Below are positions 31,836 to 41,045 of a stretch of 58,375 bases of DNA, one piece after another. Position numbers and translations under genes: made by a program. Every line of letters begins with the position of its first letter. The stretch's first letter is position 1. The notes beneath the pieces were generated by a model, which was given only the letters and a program-made list of their open reading frames with translations, was not told where the DNA came from and searched no databases. The stretch is from the NCBI RefSeq assembly GCF_947654275.1, contig NZ_CANTJS010000016.1, forward strand, positions 1-58,375, given 5' to 3'. This DNA comes from an uncultured Oscillibacter sp. (GTDB lineage Bacteria; Bacillota; Clostridia; Oscillospirales; Oscillospiraceae).

Positions 31836-33443
31836 GTGAGTTCCCGGGGGACAGCCGCCCGCAAGGAAAGGCGTCCCGTCTTTAAGGGGGTGCAATCCAT
31901 TCTCTGCGCCATCTATGTACGCCTGAGCAGGGAGGACGAAGACAAGCATCAGGCCGAATCTGAGAGCATTCAGAATCAGAAATCCCTGCTGACCGCCTAT
32001 GCCGCCGGCCAGGGCTGGGAGGTCTACTCCATCTACTGCGACGAGGATTATTCCGGAGCCGACGGTCTCCGCCCGGACTTCAACCGGATGCTGTCCGCGG
32101 CGAAGCAGAAGAAGTTCCAGATTATCCTGTGCAAATCCCAGTCCCGCTTCACTCGGGATATGGAGCTGGTGGAGAAGTATATCCACGGCCTGTTTCCCGT
32201 CTGGGGCATCCGCTTCATTGCTGTGGCGGACAACGCCGACACAGAAGTGAAGGGCAACAAAAAGGCCCGACAGATCAACGGCCTGGTAAACGAATGGTAT
32301 TTGGAGGACCTCTCCGAAAATGTCCGGATGGTCTTTGACCAGAAGCGCCGGGAAGGCCAGTACATCGGCGGATTCCCGGTTTACGGCTACAAAAAGGACC
32401 CCGCCAATAAAAACCGCGTTGTCATCGACGGCGAGGCCGCCGGGGTGGTCCGCCGGATTTTCCGGTGGTCCCTGGAGGGCCTCGGCAAGCAGAGCATCGC
32501 CCGCAGGCTCAACGAAAGCGGCATTCCGAGCCCGTCCCGCTATAAAGCCGAACACGGCTGGGCCTGCGGCGCTTCGGGCTCCGGCCTCTGGAACAGAACG
32601 ACCGTCTGGCGTATCCTCCGCAATGAGATGTACACCGGCACCATGGTTCAGGGCCGACGAAAAAAGGTCAGCTACAAGTCAAAGCTCTTGATTGACGTTC
32701 CCCCGGACCAGTGGTATCGGGTGGAAGGCACCCATGAGCCCATCATCGACCGGGAGACCTTCGACGCCGTTCAGAGAAACCTGGCGTCCCGTACCAGAAC
32801 CGACGGCAGAGGGGAAGTCCACCTGCTTTCCGGTCTGGTAAAGTGCATGGACTGCGGCAGCACCATGAGCAAGGTCACCGACTGCCGCCAGGGAAGGCCC
32901 CGGGTTTCCTATCTCCGCTGCAAGCGCTACGCCGACAGCGGCGGCGCGAAGCTCTGCACCCGCCACTCCATCCGCCTCGACAGACTGGAGGAGCTGGTTT
33001 CAGACCGCATCCGCTGTTATGTACAAACCGATTATAAACTAAAATCATCAGAATTGCAACCCCCAAAGGACGCTCATCTGAAAATTCTGGAGCAGGAACG
33101 AAAAACGCTGGCCGCTCAGGCGGAAAAACACAGTCAGGCCCTGAAAACGCTTTACCTGGACAGAGCTTCCGGCCTTCTGACCGGCGCGGAGTTTGCCGCC
33201 CTGAACCAGTCCTTTCTGGAGGAACAGGCCCGGCTGGAGCAGCGCCTTGCCGGAATCGACTCAGAGCTCTCCGGCTGTGAAGAATCCCAGGGGCAGGCAG
33301 ACCGGATGGAACGGGCCAGAGAGCTTTTGAAGCTGGAAACCGTCCCCCGGGAGCTGGCGGCGGCCCTGGTCGAGCGGGTCGAAATCGGGGAGCGGAACCC
33401 CGTCACCGGTGAGCAGCAGGTCCGCGTCACCTGGAGGTTCTGA
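31836..33443 (+). CDS. large serine recombinase of the intervening element
   Basis: 535 residues if the GTG at 31836 is used; an in-frame GTG at 31890 (giving MQSILCAIYVRLSRED) follows AAGGGG and is also possible. The catalytic domain (about 20-160) has the nucleophile serine in YVRLSREDED and active-site arginines around CKSQSRFTRD. The Recombinase domain follows (VYGYKKDPANK..., LEGLGKQSIARRLNESGIPSP), then a zinc ribbon (CMDCGSTM, later CKRYADSGGAKLC) and a coiled coil (about 400-480). Intact. Its stop is 52 bp from the right att core, the usual position for such integrases. It should catalyse integration into, and perhaps excision from, the ATPase gene. Confidence 0.93.
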   Translation: MSSRGTAARKERRPVFKGVQSILCAIYVRLSREDEDKHQAESESIQNQKSLLTAYAAGQGWEVYSIYCDEDYSGADGLRPDFNRMLSAAKQKKFQIILCKSQSRFTRDMELVEKYIHGLFPVWGIRFIAVADNADTEVKGNKKARQINGLVNEWYLEDLSENVRMVFDQKRREGQYIGGFPVYGYKKDPANKNRVVIDGEAAGVVRRIFRWSLEGLGKQSIARRLNESGIPSPSRYKAEHGWACGASGSGLWNRTTVWRILRNEMYTGTMVQGRRKKVSYKSKLLIDVPPDQWYRVEGTHEPIIDRETFDAVQRNLASRTRTDGRGEVHLLSGLVKCMDCGSTMSKVTDCRQGRPRVSYLRCKRYADSGGAKLCTRHSIRLDRLEELVSDRIRCYVQTDYKLKSSELQPPKDAHLKILEQERKTLAAQAEKHSQALKTLYLDRASGLLTGAEFAALNQSFLEEQARLEQRLAGIDSELSGCEESQGQADRMERARELLKLETVPRELAAALVERVEIGERNPVTGEQQVRVTWRF

Positions 33444-33494
33444 CGCCGTACCTCCGGCGGACGAAAACTTTTCTCTGCGTCCTACCGTTACACT

Positions 33495-33502
33495 GCCCCA
33501 CG
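33495..33502. other. right junction core of the intervening element (GCCCCACG)
   Basis: Second copy of the 8-bp core. Codon phase CTG CCC CAC G matches the left copy TCG CCC CAC G. The element-side arms on both ends carry GGACGC in inverted orientation 11-15 bp from the core, as expected of att half-sites. Confidence 0.8.
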
Positions 33503-34293
33503 TCATCGAACCCCAATACCCCGCCGCGGTGGACCGCTATGTGGATCTGGGGCGGTTCTACGATCTCACAGCCGCCAAGGCCGGAGCGGAGGCGGTGAAG
33601 GCCCATACCCATGCCTATAAGGCCGCGTATGTCCGGGCCTACCACAGCCTGAAGGCCGCCCGGCAGGTGGAGCTGGATGCCATAGCCTCTGTGGGGAAGG
33701 GCTTTGATTCGGAGCGGCTGGACCGCCGGGTGCGGGGCATCATCGCCCGGGAGCTGCGGGCCAGGGGGAACCAGGAGGGAAAAACCCTCCGCCGCTTCCT
33801 GGGCAGCATCACCCACAAGGGCGCTGTCTGGCGCTATGACAGCGTGGATGCCCTGTGTTCAAGGGTCTACGAGTTCGCGGACAGCTGGGAGCTGGCGGGG
33901 CCGGCTCTGGCGTTGATTCACGCCGCGGCAGTCGGGAAGGGGTGGGATACCATTGTCTGTCCCTCCCCTGAGGACCCCGGCCGGATGGAACATCTGCTGA
34001 TTCCCGGCCTGGGGCTGGCCTTTGTCACGTCCCGGCCCGGCATGAGCTACGGGGAAAAACCCTATCGCCGGGTCCGTCTGGACGCCATGACGGCGGAAAC
34101 AGAGGGGAAGAGCCGCCTGCGCTTTCAGGTCCGCATCGCCGCGCTGCTGCGGGAGGAGGCGGTCGCCGCCCTGAAGGACGCCAAGCGAAATCATGACGCG
34201 CTGGAATCCGTTTACAACCCCTATGTGGACTTCGACGGCGTCCGGGCCCTGGCGGCCCTGGAGGCGGGACGGCTTCTCAGCTATCTGGGCTGA
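33495..34293 (+). pseudogene. PRK06851-type ATPase gene, 3' part
   Basis: From the core the frame reads PHVIEPQYPAAVDRYVDLGRFYDLTAAK, continuing exactly what the 5' part lacks. About 265 codons remain, to TGA at 34291-34293. This part includes the second, diverged copy of the P-loop-like domain (RRFLGSITHKGAVW..., TIVCPSPEDPGRMEHLLIPGLGLAFVTS), in which the phosphate loop itself is lost. The frame is open for 28 codons upstream into element sequence, but those are within the recombinase end and not homologous. No start codon or ribosome site of its own is evident, so this part is likely silent unless the element is removed. Confidence 0.88.
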
Positions 34294-34345
34294 CCGCGCT
34301 TCTGGCACCCCCCATAATTGCTGTCAGCGTGCCGCCGAGGGCGGC

Positions 34346-34385
34346 GGCCCCTACACATTCCTGTAGGGGTCGGCCCCTGGCCGAC
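34346..34385. repeat. REP-like hairpin repeat
   Basis: CCCCTACA (34348-34355) and TGTAGGGG (34362-34369) with flanking GGCCGCC/GGTCGGCC-type GC blocks. Such short GTAGGGG repeats are often dispersed in genomes of this group; only one copy is seen in this window. Confidence 0.55.
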
Positions 34386-34417
34386 CCGTTTGTCAGGAAT
34401 TTTAACGTTGGCTATAA

Positions 34418-34446
34418 ACAAGCCTGCCGGAAACCGGCAGGCTTGT
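34418..34446. terminator. bidirectional terminator at the 3' end of rpoD
   Basis: ACAAGCCTGCCGG (34418-34430) and CCGGCAGGCTTGT (34434-34446), 13 bp perfect, loop of three. It separates rpoD from the ATPase gene. Confidence 0.8.
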
Positions 34447-34459
34447 CCTCGTGAATCCT

Positions 34460-35848
34460 TCAGTTCAGAAAGTCCTTCAGCTTCTTGCTGCGGGAGGGGT
34501 GGCGGAGCTTCCGCAGGGCCTTGGCCTCAATCTGGCGGATGCGCTCCCGGGTGACGTTGAACTCCTTTCCCACTTCCTCCAGCGTCCGGGAACGGCCGTC
34601 CTCGATGCCGAAGCGGAGCTTCAGCACCTTTTCCTCTCTGGGGGTCAGGGTGGAGAGAACGTCCATCAGCTGTTCCTTCAGAAGGGTGAAGGAGGCGGCC
34701 TCGGAGGGCTCCGAAGCGCCTTCGTCGGGAATGAAGTCTCCCAGGTGGCTGTCCTCCTCCTCACCGATGGGAGTCTCCAGGGAGACGGGCTCCTGGGCGA
34801 TTTTCATGATTTCGCGGACCTTGTCCACGGGCATGTTCATCTCGGCGGCAATCTCGTTGGGAGAGGGGTCATGGCCCAGCTCCTGGAGAAGCTGGCGGCT
34901 GACCCGGATGACCTTGTTGATGGTCTCCACCATGTGAACGGGGATGCGGATGGTCCGGGCCTGGTCGGCAATGGCCCGCGTAATGGCCTGACGAATCCAC
35001 CAGGTGGCATAGGTGGAAAATTTATAGCCCTTGGTGTAGTCGAATTTCTCCACGGCTTTGATAAGGCCCAGGTTGCCCTCCTGAATCAGGTCCAGGAACA
35101 GCATGCCCCGGCCCACATAGCGCTTGGCGATGGAGACCACAAGGCGGAGGTTGGCCTCGGCCAGCTTCTGCTTGGCGGTCTCGCCGGCCAGATAGACCTT
35201 GCGGACAGCGGCTTCCTCGGCGGGGTCCACGCTCTCGCCGGCTTCCTTCCGCCGCCGGAGCTCCGCCAGCGTCTGTTCCGCCTCGTTTCCGGCGGACATG
35301 GCCTGGGCCAGGTTGACCTCTTCGTCGGGTGTGAGCAGGGAGACCTTGCCGATTTCCTTGAGGTACATCCGAACGGGGTCGTCAATGGAGAAGCTGTTGA
35401 CCAGGGTATTGGGGTCCACCAGCTCCTCTTCCTCCATGCTGGCGATTTCCTCGGCGGCGGGACCGTCCTCCGGCAGGTCCGGCAGCAGGTCGTCCTCAGC
35501 GCTGATGTCGATATTCAGCGCCTCCAGAGAGTCATAGAGCTGGTCCATCTGCTCGCTCTCCAGATTCAGGTCGTCCACGGACTCCATCAGCTCGGCGGAT
35601 TCCAGCTTGCCCTTTTTCTTGCCTCTGGCCAGCAGCTCCCGGAGCTTTTCGTTGTTAATCAGCCAGCTGGCGGCGGGCAGCGCCGACACCTGCTTATCAT
35701 CCAGCCGGATAATGCCGGCCCGTTTGGCCTCCTCGTCCGTCATGACGGCGGGGGGCTCCGTTTTGCCGGACTGCTTTTCTCCCGCGGCCAGAATGGCGTC
35801 CGCCTGCCGCTCCAGTTCCTTGGGAGTCAGTTCCTTTTTATCAGACAT
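34460..35848 (-). CDS. rpoD: primary sigma factor of RNA polymerase
   Basis: 462 residues. Region 1.2 is [28 protein letters not shown]; region 2 has [54 protein letters not shown]; region 3 follows; region 4 ends [30 protein letters not shown]. The N-terminal part is longer than B. subtilis SigA (371 aa), with an acidic extension of about 100 residues. Its ATG lies inside the end of dnaG (8-bp overlap), the usual dnaG-rpoD macromolecular-synthesis order. Confidence 0.96.
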   Translation of the reverse strand: MSDKKELTPKELERQADAILAAGEKQSGKTEPPAVMTDEEAKRAGIIRLDDKQVSALPAASWLINNEKLRELLARGKKKGKLESAELMESVDDLNLESEQMDQLYDSLEALNIDISAEDDLLPDLPEDGPAAEEIASMEEEELVDPNTLVNSFSIDDPVRMYLKEIGKVSLLTPDEEVNLAQAMSAGNEAEQTLAELRRRKEAGESVDPAEEAAVRKVYLAGETAKQKLAEANLRLVVSIAKRYVGRGMLFLDLIQEGNLGLIKAVEKFDYTKGYKFSTYATWWIRQAITRAIADQARTIRIPVHMVETINKVIRVSRQLLQELGHDPSPNEIAAEMNMPVDKVREIMKIAQEPVSLETPIGEEEDSHLGDFIPDEGASEPSEAASFTLLKEQLMDVLSTLTPREEKVLKLRFGIEDGRSRTLEEVGKEFNVTRERIRQIEAKALRKLRHPSRSKKLKDFLN

Positions 35849-37634
35849 TCCGCTTTCCTCCAGTACCCGATTTGTTTTTATATTTATTCTTTCGCATGGC
35901 TGCGGCCAGCGGGTCTTCTCCGCTGGCGGTCCGCCGCTCCCATTCCTCTGAGATGACGGCTATGTAGTCCGCCAGGGCCTGTTTTCCGTTTTTCAGCGAC
36001 TCAGGCCGCTGGCAGAGAGAGGTGATATGGCTCATTTCCTCCTGGGTCAGGGCCCCCGCCAGAGCCGGCAGGGTCAGGGCCCGGCCCTCCTCACGGGCCT
36101 GCCACAGCAGGGAAAAGACCCGCCCCAGCAGGGGAGAGGAGAACTGCTCCTCTTTTAAGGGCGGCTGAGGGGGGAACAGGCTGTCGTCCCGCAGCAGCAG
36201 GCGCAGCACGCCTTCCTCCGCCATGGCGGAACGGATGTTGTCATAGCGCAGGGAACGCTCCGCGGGCTGAGACAGGGCGGCGGGGTTCAGCTCCCTCCGC
36301 AGCGCCGCCCGGTTCTCCCGGTTCAAAAGCCGCTTGCGGGCCCGCTGAACCTCCAGCTTCATGGCGTCGGGGGTGATGCGGGCTGTTTCGGCGGCCCGGG
36401 CTGTGTAGATTTCCCGCTCCACCGCGCCGGGGAGCGTGGCGATCAGACCGCTGATTTCCGCGCAGTAGGCCACCCGGGACTCGTCGCTGCCAAGGTCGTA
36501 TTTTCCGGCCACCTGGGCCATGCGGAACTCGACGCCGTTTTCGCTTCCGTTCAGCAGGCGTTCAAAGGCGTCGGCTCCCTGATTTTTAATGAAGTCGTCG
36601 GCGTCCTGCTTGACCAGCGCCCCATCCCCGGTCCGCCGCAGGGGGAGCTGGAGGACCTTGACGGAGAGCTCCGAGCTGCCAAGCAGCTGAAGGGCCTTTT
36701 CCGTGGCGGCCTTTCCGGCGTTGTCGTTGTCGTAGCAGAGCACCAGTTCCCTGGTGAAGCGGGAGAGAAGCCGGACCTGCTCCTGAGTCAGGGCGGTGCC
36801 CATGGAGGCCACGGCGTTGTTAAAGCCCGCCTGGTGGAGGGTCACGATATCCAGGTTGCCCTCGCAGAGAATGATGTTGGGCCGCTTGCTCTTCCGGGCC
36901 AGGTTCAGCCCGTAGAGAACCCGCCGCTTGCTGTAGACCGGCGTCTCCGAGGAATTCATATATTTGGGCTCGGACTTGTCCAGAACCCGGCTGCCGAAGG
37001 CCACCACGTCCCCCCGCGTGTCGATGACCGGGAGCATAAGGCGGTTTCGGAACTTGTCATAAAACCCGCCCCGCTTATTGTCCACAATCAGACCGGCGGT
37101 TAGCAGCTCCGACTTGGTGTAGCCCTTTTTGGTCATGGCGTTCAGAAGAACGTCCCAGGCGTCCAGAGAGGCCCCCATGCCGAAATTGACGGCGGTGGAC
37201 TTCCGGATGCGGCGGCGCTCCAGATAGTCCCGCACCGCCCGGCCCTCCGGCTGCTGGAGAAGCTGGTAGTAAAAGCGGGCCGCGTCCCGGTTCAGCTCCA
37301 GGAGCCGCTGCCTGCGGCGGCCGGCCTCCCGGTCGCCCTCTTCCTCCGGCACCTCCATGCCTGCCCGCTTGGCCAGGAAGCGCACCGCGTCGGGGTAGGG
37401 GAGGTTTTCCTCCTCCATGATGAAGTTGATGACCCCGCCGCCTTTTTTGCAGCCGAAGCAGTAATAGAACTGTCCATCCGGCGAGACGGAAAACGACCCG
37501 GTTTTTTCACTGTGGAAGGGACAGAGGCCGAAGAGATTGCCGCCCTTTCTGGTCAGCTGTACGTAACTGCCCACGACGTCCACAATATCGCAGCGGGCGG
37601 TCAACTCATCCAAAAAGTTCTGAGGAAACGCCAC
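35841..37634 (-). CDS. dnaG: DNA primase
   Basis: 597 residues from a GTG behind GAAAGGAGGGGGC. The zinc-binding domain ([18 protein letters not shown]..., CFGC) is at 38-65, the TOPRIM catalytic core contains [16 protein letters not shown] and [13 protein letters not shown], and the C-terminal helicase-interaction domain (about 450-597) is diverged, as is common. It makes RNA primers at the replication fork. Co-transcribed with rpoD downstream. Confidence 0.95.
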   Translation of the reverse strand: MAFPQNFLDELTARCDIVDVVGSYVQLTRKGGNLFGLCPFHSEKTGSFSVSPDGQFYYCFGCKKGGGVINFIMEEENLPYPDAVRFLAKRAGMEVPEEEGDREAGRRRQRLLELNRDAARFYYQLLQQPEGRAVRDYLERRRIRKSTAVNFGMGASLDAWDVLLNAMTKKGYTKSELLTAGLIVDNKRGGFYDKFRNRLMLPVIDTRGDVVAFGSRVLDKSEPKYMNSSETPVYSKRRVLYGLNLARKSKRPNIILCEGNLDIVTLHQAGFNNAVASMGTALTQEQVRLLSRFTRELVLCYDNDNAGKAATEKALQLLGSSELSVKVLQLPLRRTGDGALVKQDADDFIKNQGADAFERLLNGSENGVEFRMAQVAGKYDLGSDESRVAYCAEISGLIATLPGAVEREIYTARAAETARITPDAMKLEVQRARKRLLNRENRAALRRELNPAALSQPAERSLRYDNIRSAMAEEGVLRLLLRDDSLFPPQPPLKEEQFSSPLLGRVFSLLWQAREEGRALTLPALAGALTQEEMSHITSLCQRPESLKNGKQALADYIAVISEEWERRTASGEDPLAAAMRKNKYKNKSGTGGKRNV

Positions 37635-37987
37635 AATGCCCCCTCCTTTCGGTCAGTTTAGCCAAAATATCCGCCATCCATACAAAAAGCCGGAGCCCGG
37701 ACGGAAATCGGCGGGTCTTTCCCGGAGAAGCGGTCCGCCGTCTCCGTAAGCTGCGGACAACAACCGCTGTACTAAAGATATACGCCGTCCGGCTGGAATT
37801 TCCTCTTTTTTCTCAGGAATTTTTGAAAACTTTCTGCCGGGAGCCCTTTACATCCCGCTAGGGAACCGATATGATAGAGTCAGCACGGTCGAAAACCGGT
37901 ACAGACCGGTTTTCAAACAGCGGCCGCTGCCAGGTAAAATCCCTGCGGCGGCGATAGAAGCAAATGTGATGAAAGGAGGGCGGCGCG
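37635..37987. other. 353-base divergent interval between dnaG and the PPTase gene
   Basis: No gene. It holds a plus-strand promoter (37847-37875) and a perfect 10-bp hairpin, GAAAACCGGT (37891-37900) / ACCGGTTTTC (37905-37914), in the leader of the phosphopantetheinyl transferase. The dnaG promoter on the minus strand is not resolved. Confidence 0.6.
37847..37875 (+). promoter_or_regulatory. promoter of the PPTase gene
   Basis: TTTACA (37847-37852), 17 bases, TATGAT (37870-37875). Confidence 0.65.
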
Positions 37988-38587
37988 GTGCCGGTTGAAT
38001 TTTGGGCGGCCCGGCTGGAACGGCCGCTGACGGACCGGGAGACCGAGACCATGACGGCCATGCTGCCGCCTCAGCGGCGGGAGCGGCTTCTGCGGCAGAA
38101 GGAGCCGGAAAAAAGGCGGGAGCCCCTCTGCGCGTACCTGATGCTGCGGCTGGCGCTGTGGCAGCGGCACGGTCTGCGGGAGCTGCCGGAGATTGCCGTA
38201 AGCGGCCGGGGAAAGCCCTGGTTTCCGGATTATCCCGACATTCATTTCAGCCTCAGCCACACCGCCGGCGCGGTGCTGGTGGGGCTGTCGGACCAGGCGC
38301 TGGGGGTGGACATCGAGCGAATCCGTCCGGTGGGGCAGAGAACCATGGTCCGCCTGGCCCATGTCACGACAGAGGCGGAATTTTTCGAGAGCTGGGTACG
38401 CCGGGAAGCCCGATCCAAGCGCAGCGGCGACGGAATCGGCGCGATGATGCGCTCCGAGACGCCCCTGCAATACGGGGAATACTATTATGAGCTGGAGACC
38501 TTCCCCGGCTACGCCGCCGGAGCCGCCACCCGGAGCACGGACCGTCCCGGGGAGGTCCGGCGCTATTCCCTGGACGAAATGCTGTGA
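37988..38587 (+). CDS. 4'-phosphopantetheinyl transferase superfamily protein (Sfp-like)
   Basis: 199 residues from a GTG behind AAAGGAGGGCGG. GRGKPWFPDYPDIHFSLSHTAGAV, the Mg2+/CoA-binding GVDIERI and the WVRREARSKRSGDGI helix (usually W-x-x-K-E-A-x-x-K; here R replaces the first lysine) place it with Sfp/AcpS-type enzymes that load phosphopantetheine onto carrier proteins. It is on the short side, and no carrier-protein or synthetase genes lie nearby, so the client is unknown. Confidence 0.85.
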   Translation: MPVEFWAARLERPLTDRETETMTAMLPPQRRERLLRQKEPEKRREPLCAYLMLRLALWQRHGLRELPEIAVSGRGKPWFPDYPDIHFSLSHTAGAVLVGLSDQALGVDIERIRPVGQRTMVRLAHVTTEAEFFESWVRREARSKRSGDGIGAMMRSETPLQYGEYYYELETFPGYAAGAATRSTDRPGEVRRYSLDEML

Positions 38588-38594
38588 GGGCTGT

Positions 38595-39014
38595 ATGGAT
38601 GACAAGGGACTGGTGAATTTTGTGCTTTCATTTGCCGGAGAGATGAATGCGCTTCAGCGGTGCTATGCGCCGCTGCTGGAGAAGGCCAGAGAGCGGGGCG
38701 GGACCGCCGCCGTGTTCGCCGCTTACCGGACGGAGGCGGGGATGCTTTATGGCCGGTATCTGACGCCAGGGGAGCGAAGCTGCTGCGCGTCCATTGGCTC
38801 GCCGCCTATCTATGCCGCCCTGGAGGGCCTGACCCTCAGCACGGTGGAGCGGAAGGGGAAAAACCGGGCTGTGGCGGAGCTGCTGACCAGCGAGGGGCGT
38901 CTGGATTTCCAATTTAACCTTGTGTGTAAAAACGGCGAGTGGCGGATCAGCAGCTTCAGGCAGCGCCTTCACAGCGGACGCCGGATTTACCGGTGGGTCT
39001 ATGGGGATTTTTAA
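38595..39014 (+). CDS. hypothetical protein, possibly NTF2-fold
   Basis: 139 residues starting 7 bp after the PPTase stop. N-terminal helices (LVNFVLSFAGEMNALQRCYAPLLEKARE) followed by predicted strands (KNRAVAELLTSEGRLDFQFNLVCKNGEWRISSFRQRL) give an NTF2-like pattern seen in uncharacterised or immunity-type proteins. No motif fixes a function. It ends at a terminator. Confidence 0.7.
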   Translation: MDDKGLVNFVLSFAGEMNALQRCYAPLLEKARERGGTAAVFAAYRTEAGMLYGRYLTPGERSCCASIGSPPIYAALEGLTLSTVERKGKNRAVAELLTSEGRLDFQFNLVCKNGEWRISSFRQRLHSGRRIYRWVYGDF

Positions 39015-39044
39015 CGGGCAGGGGAAGGTCCTGCCCGTTTTTTT
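39014..39044 (+). terminator. terminator after the NTF2-like gene
   Basis: ACGGGCAGG (39014-39022) and CCTGCCCGT (39030-39038), followed by T6. Confidence 0.85.
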
Positions 39045-39120
39045 CGTTTTCCCCGCAACCCGGCGGCTCTGTTTGCCGACTATAAGGGTGAAAAGCGCTT
39101 TTCAGGAAGGAGGGGCCATT

Positions 39121-39672
39121 ATGGAAGACCGGGAGATCATCGCCCTGTACTGGGCGCGTTCCGAGGACGCCATCCGTCAGACGGCCCAAAAGTATACGCT
39201 TTACTGCGGCGGCATCATCCGCCGGGTGCTGGGGGACGGACGGGACGCGGAGGAGTGCCTCAGCGACACCTGGCTGGGAGCCTGGAACGCCATGCCGCCC
39301 CAGCGGCCCGCCCGCCTGCCGGTCTTTCTGGGCCGCATTGCCCGGAACACGGCCCTGGACCGCTATGACTACAACAGCGCCCAGCGGCGGAGCGGCTTTG
39401 AAACGGCGCTGGAGGAGCTGGCGGAGTGCGTTGGCGGCACACCTATGGAGGAGGCCGTGGACCTGCGGCAGCTGGGGGAGGCTATTTCAGCATATCTGAA
39501 TAAAGTGTCCCCGGCGGTCCGGCTGGTCTTTCTCCGGCGATACTGGTACTGCGACACCATCACGGAGCTTGCCGCAGCCACCGGCTTCACCCAGTCAAAA
39601 ATCAAATCCATGCTCCGCCGGACCCGGCAGGGCCTGCGGACCTATCTCGTGAAGGAGGGCTATGACCTATGA
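39121..39672 (+). CDS. ECF-type RNA polymerase sigma factor (chromosomal)
   Basis: 183 residues, ATG behind AGGAAGGAGG. Region 2: YCGGIIRRVLGDGRDAEECLSDTWLGAWNAMPP; region 4: SPAVRLVFLRRYWYCDTITELAAATGFTQSKIKSMLRRTRQGLRTYL. Its stop overlaps the next start (ATGA). Unlike the sigma factor at 29404 it lies outside the mobile element, and its GC content matches the host. Confidence 0.92.
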   Translation: MEDREIIALYWARSEDAIRQTAQKYTLYCGGIIRRVLGDGRDAEECLSDTWLGAWNAMPPQRPARLPVFLGRIARNTALDRYDYNSAQRRSGFETALEELAECVGGTPMEEAVDLRQLGEAISAYLNKVSPAVRLVFLRRYWYCDTITELAAATGFTQSKIKSMLRRTRQGLRTYLVKEGYDL

Positions 39673-40751
39673 CAAGAGAAGAATTATTCCGCGCCGTGGG
39701 CGAGGTCCGGGAGGACCAGATCGAAGGGGCGGAAACCGTAAAGAAACAGGTCCGCCCCTGGCGGCGGGCGGGGGCCCTGGCGGCCTGTCTGGCGGTGATC
39801 GTGACGGCGGCGGCTGTCCCCGCCATCAGAGGACAGCCCCAGTGGACGTCCATTATTTACAGCTTCAACCCGGCGGTAGACCGTGAGAGCGGGGGAGACG
39901 CCGGAGGCGGCGCGACGGCAGGGGGGGCGGACGGCTCTTCCTACTGGACAGACGGCCCGGCCCGGCCCGGCCGTCCCGACTGGTCCACCGGCGTGGAGAT
40001 CGGGGAGCTTAGCGGCCCGGGAGACAACGCCGGAGTGCTCGCCGAGGCCGCCTGTATGGCCTGGCTGTCTCCGGAGGAGATCTTTGCCCAGGACACGGCG
40101 GTTTTCCGGGGAACGGTTCAAGAGATGCAGTATTATCAGGTGGCGATGGACGGCCTTGGGAACATTCCGGTCTACTGCACCCGGGCCATCGTGGAGGTGA
40201 CGGACTCCATCCGGGGAGACCTGACGGCGGGGGAGCGTTACAGCCTCCTCTGGATAGGGGCGAAGGGCTACCTGTCCACGACCCTGAGCGGCCCGCTGGA
40301 GGATCTGGAAGCGGGAGACGAGGCCGTTTTCATGCCCATTTCCACGGACCAAAATACCGGCTGGGAGCAGGGCGGCAGCTACTTCTGCTACGCTGACCTG
40401 GCGGAATTTTATCTGGGCGAGGGACAGCGCTATGTCTTCGCGGACACGGCTGAGGGTCTGGTTTTCGACCGGACCGTCTATGAGGAAATCGCGGACGCGG
40501 AGACCCTGGACGAAATTGCCGCCTATATCCGGGAGCAAATCGGGGAAGAGGAGGCTCAGTGGCGGGTCATCATCGGAGAGGAGACGGAGAGCGGCGGATA
40601 CGTCTTTGTAGAGGGAGAAGAAGAGTCCCGGCCCGCGTCAGTGCCCGTCCTGCCCCAGACAGAGCCCTCAGAGACGGCGGAAGCGGGCCCCGTACAGGGC
40701 CCCGCCGGAGGGCTGGAAGAACTTCCCGGCGGCGCGTATATCGGAGGGTAA
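39669..40751 (+). CDS. membrane-anchored partner of the ECF sigma factor
   Basis: 360 residues. A short cytoplasmic N-terminus (MTREELFRAVGEVREDQIEGAE), one membrane helix (about 33-54, AGALAACLAVIVTAAAVPAI) and a large outside part with a Gly/Ala/Asp-rich linker (80-115) and a folded region (EIFAQDTAVFRGTVQEMQYY, YSLLWIGAKGYLSTTLSGP). Position and topology indicate an anti-sigma or sensory partner. The C-terminal 45 residues are proline-rich and low in complexity. No family identified. Confidence 0.75.
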   Translation: MTREELFRAVGEVREDQIEGAETVKKQVRPWRRAGALAACLAVIVTAAAVPAIRGQPQWTSIIYSFNPAVDRESGGDAGGGATAGGADGSSYWTDGPARPGRPDWSTGVEIGELSGPGDNAGVLAEAACMAWLSPEEIFAQDTAVFRGTVQEMQYYQVAMDGLGNIPVYCTRAIVEVTDSIRGDLTAGERYSLLWIGAKGYLSTTLSGPLEDLEAGDEAVFMPISTDQNTGWEQGGSYFCYADLAEFYLGEGQRYVFADTAEGLVFDRTVYEEIADAETLDEIAAYIREQIGEEEAQWRVIIGEETESGGYVFVEGEEESRPASVPVLPQTEPSETAEAGPVQGPAGGLEELPGGAYIGG

Positions 40752-40820
40752 CCGCAGGCGAAGCCCAAGCCCTCCCCAGGAGTTTCACCGCCCGGAGGCG
40801 GCGAAAGAAAATGAAATCCG

Positions 40821-40925
40821 TTTTTCATGACGACACAAAGTTCCCTCCTAGCGGCATAGCCGCTGCGGCCTGCGCTAAAAATGTGCCGCCGGCACATTTT
40901 CTTAACGCTGCGGCGTCATGAAAAA
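40821..40925. repeat. large nested inverted repeat
   Basis: Outer arms TTTTTCATGACG (40821-40832) and CGTCATGAAAAA (40914-40925) enclose a second hairpin AAAATGTGCC (40878-40887) / GGCACATTTT (40891-40900) and AGCGGC-AT-AGCCGCT near 40850. The nested perfect dyads suggest a folded RNA or a MITE-like insert. Confidence 0.7.
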
Positions 40926-40953
40926 CACTTCTCATCAGTTCTGGAGTGTGTGA

Positions 40954-41042
40954 AGCCCTCCACCCGCAAAGCGGGTGGAGGGCTGAGTGCGCGGAAGAAC
41001 TGCATCCTTCCCCCTCGTCCAAAATCCGCAGATTTTGGACGA
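40954..41042. terminator. two hairpins between the sigma-partner gene and gdhA
   Basis: AGCCCTCCACCCGC (40954-40967) / GCGGGTGGAGGGCT (40971-40984), and TCGTCCAAAATC (41015-41026) / GATTTTGGACGA (41031-41042). They lie at the convergent ends and probably terminate in both directions. Confidence 0.7.
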
Positions 41043-41045
41043 ATT

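Larger units (their letters stand above)
27809..33494. mobile_element. 5.69-kb skin-like intervening element inserted in an ATPase gene
   Basis: Seen: the two halves of one conserved gene lie at 27537-27816 and 33495-34293; the same 8 bp, GCCCCACG, stands at each junction in the same codon phase; deletion of 5686 bp between them rejoins a 356-codon frame reading ...ADGTSPHVIEPQYPAAV..., which matches the intact family. Inside are seven genes, none phage-structural: minus-strand ECF sigma, anti-sigma-like and secreted protein; plus-strand XRE, Spo0A C-domain-like, a 45-aa ORF and a large serine recombinase at the right end. Known: serine recombinases next to their att site that excise to rebuild a host gene are the hallmark of skin (sigK) and related sporulation elements. 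Inferred: that this element still excises, and that excision is developmentally timed. Confidence 0.88.

Noticed and set aside
33409..33494. Open frame ahead of the 3' half of the ATPase gene
   Set aside because: It lies within the end of the recombinase gene and its spacer. It has no ribosome site and does not match the ATPase family, so it was not taken as a start.
40752..41045. Small gene between the sigma partner and gdhA
   Set aside because: Open frames there translate the palindromic repeats and lack ribosome sites.
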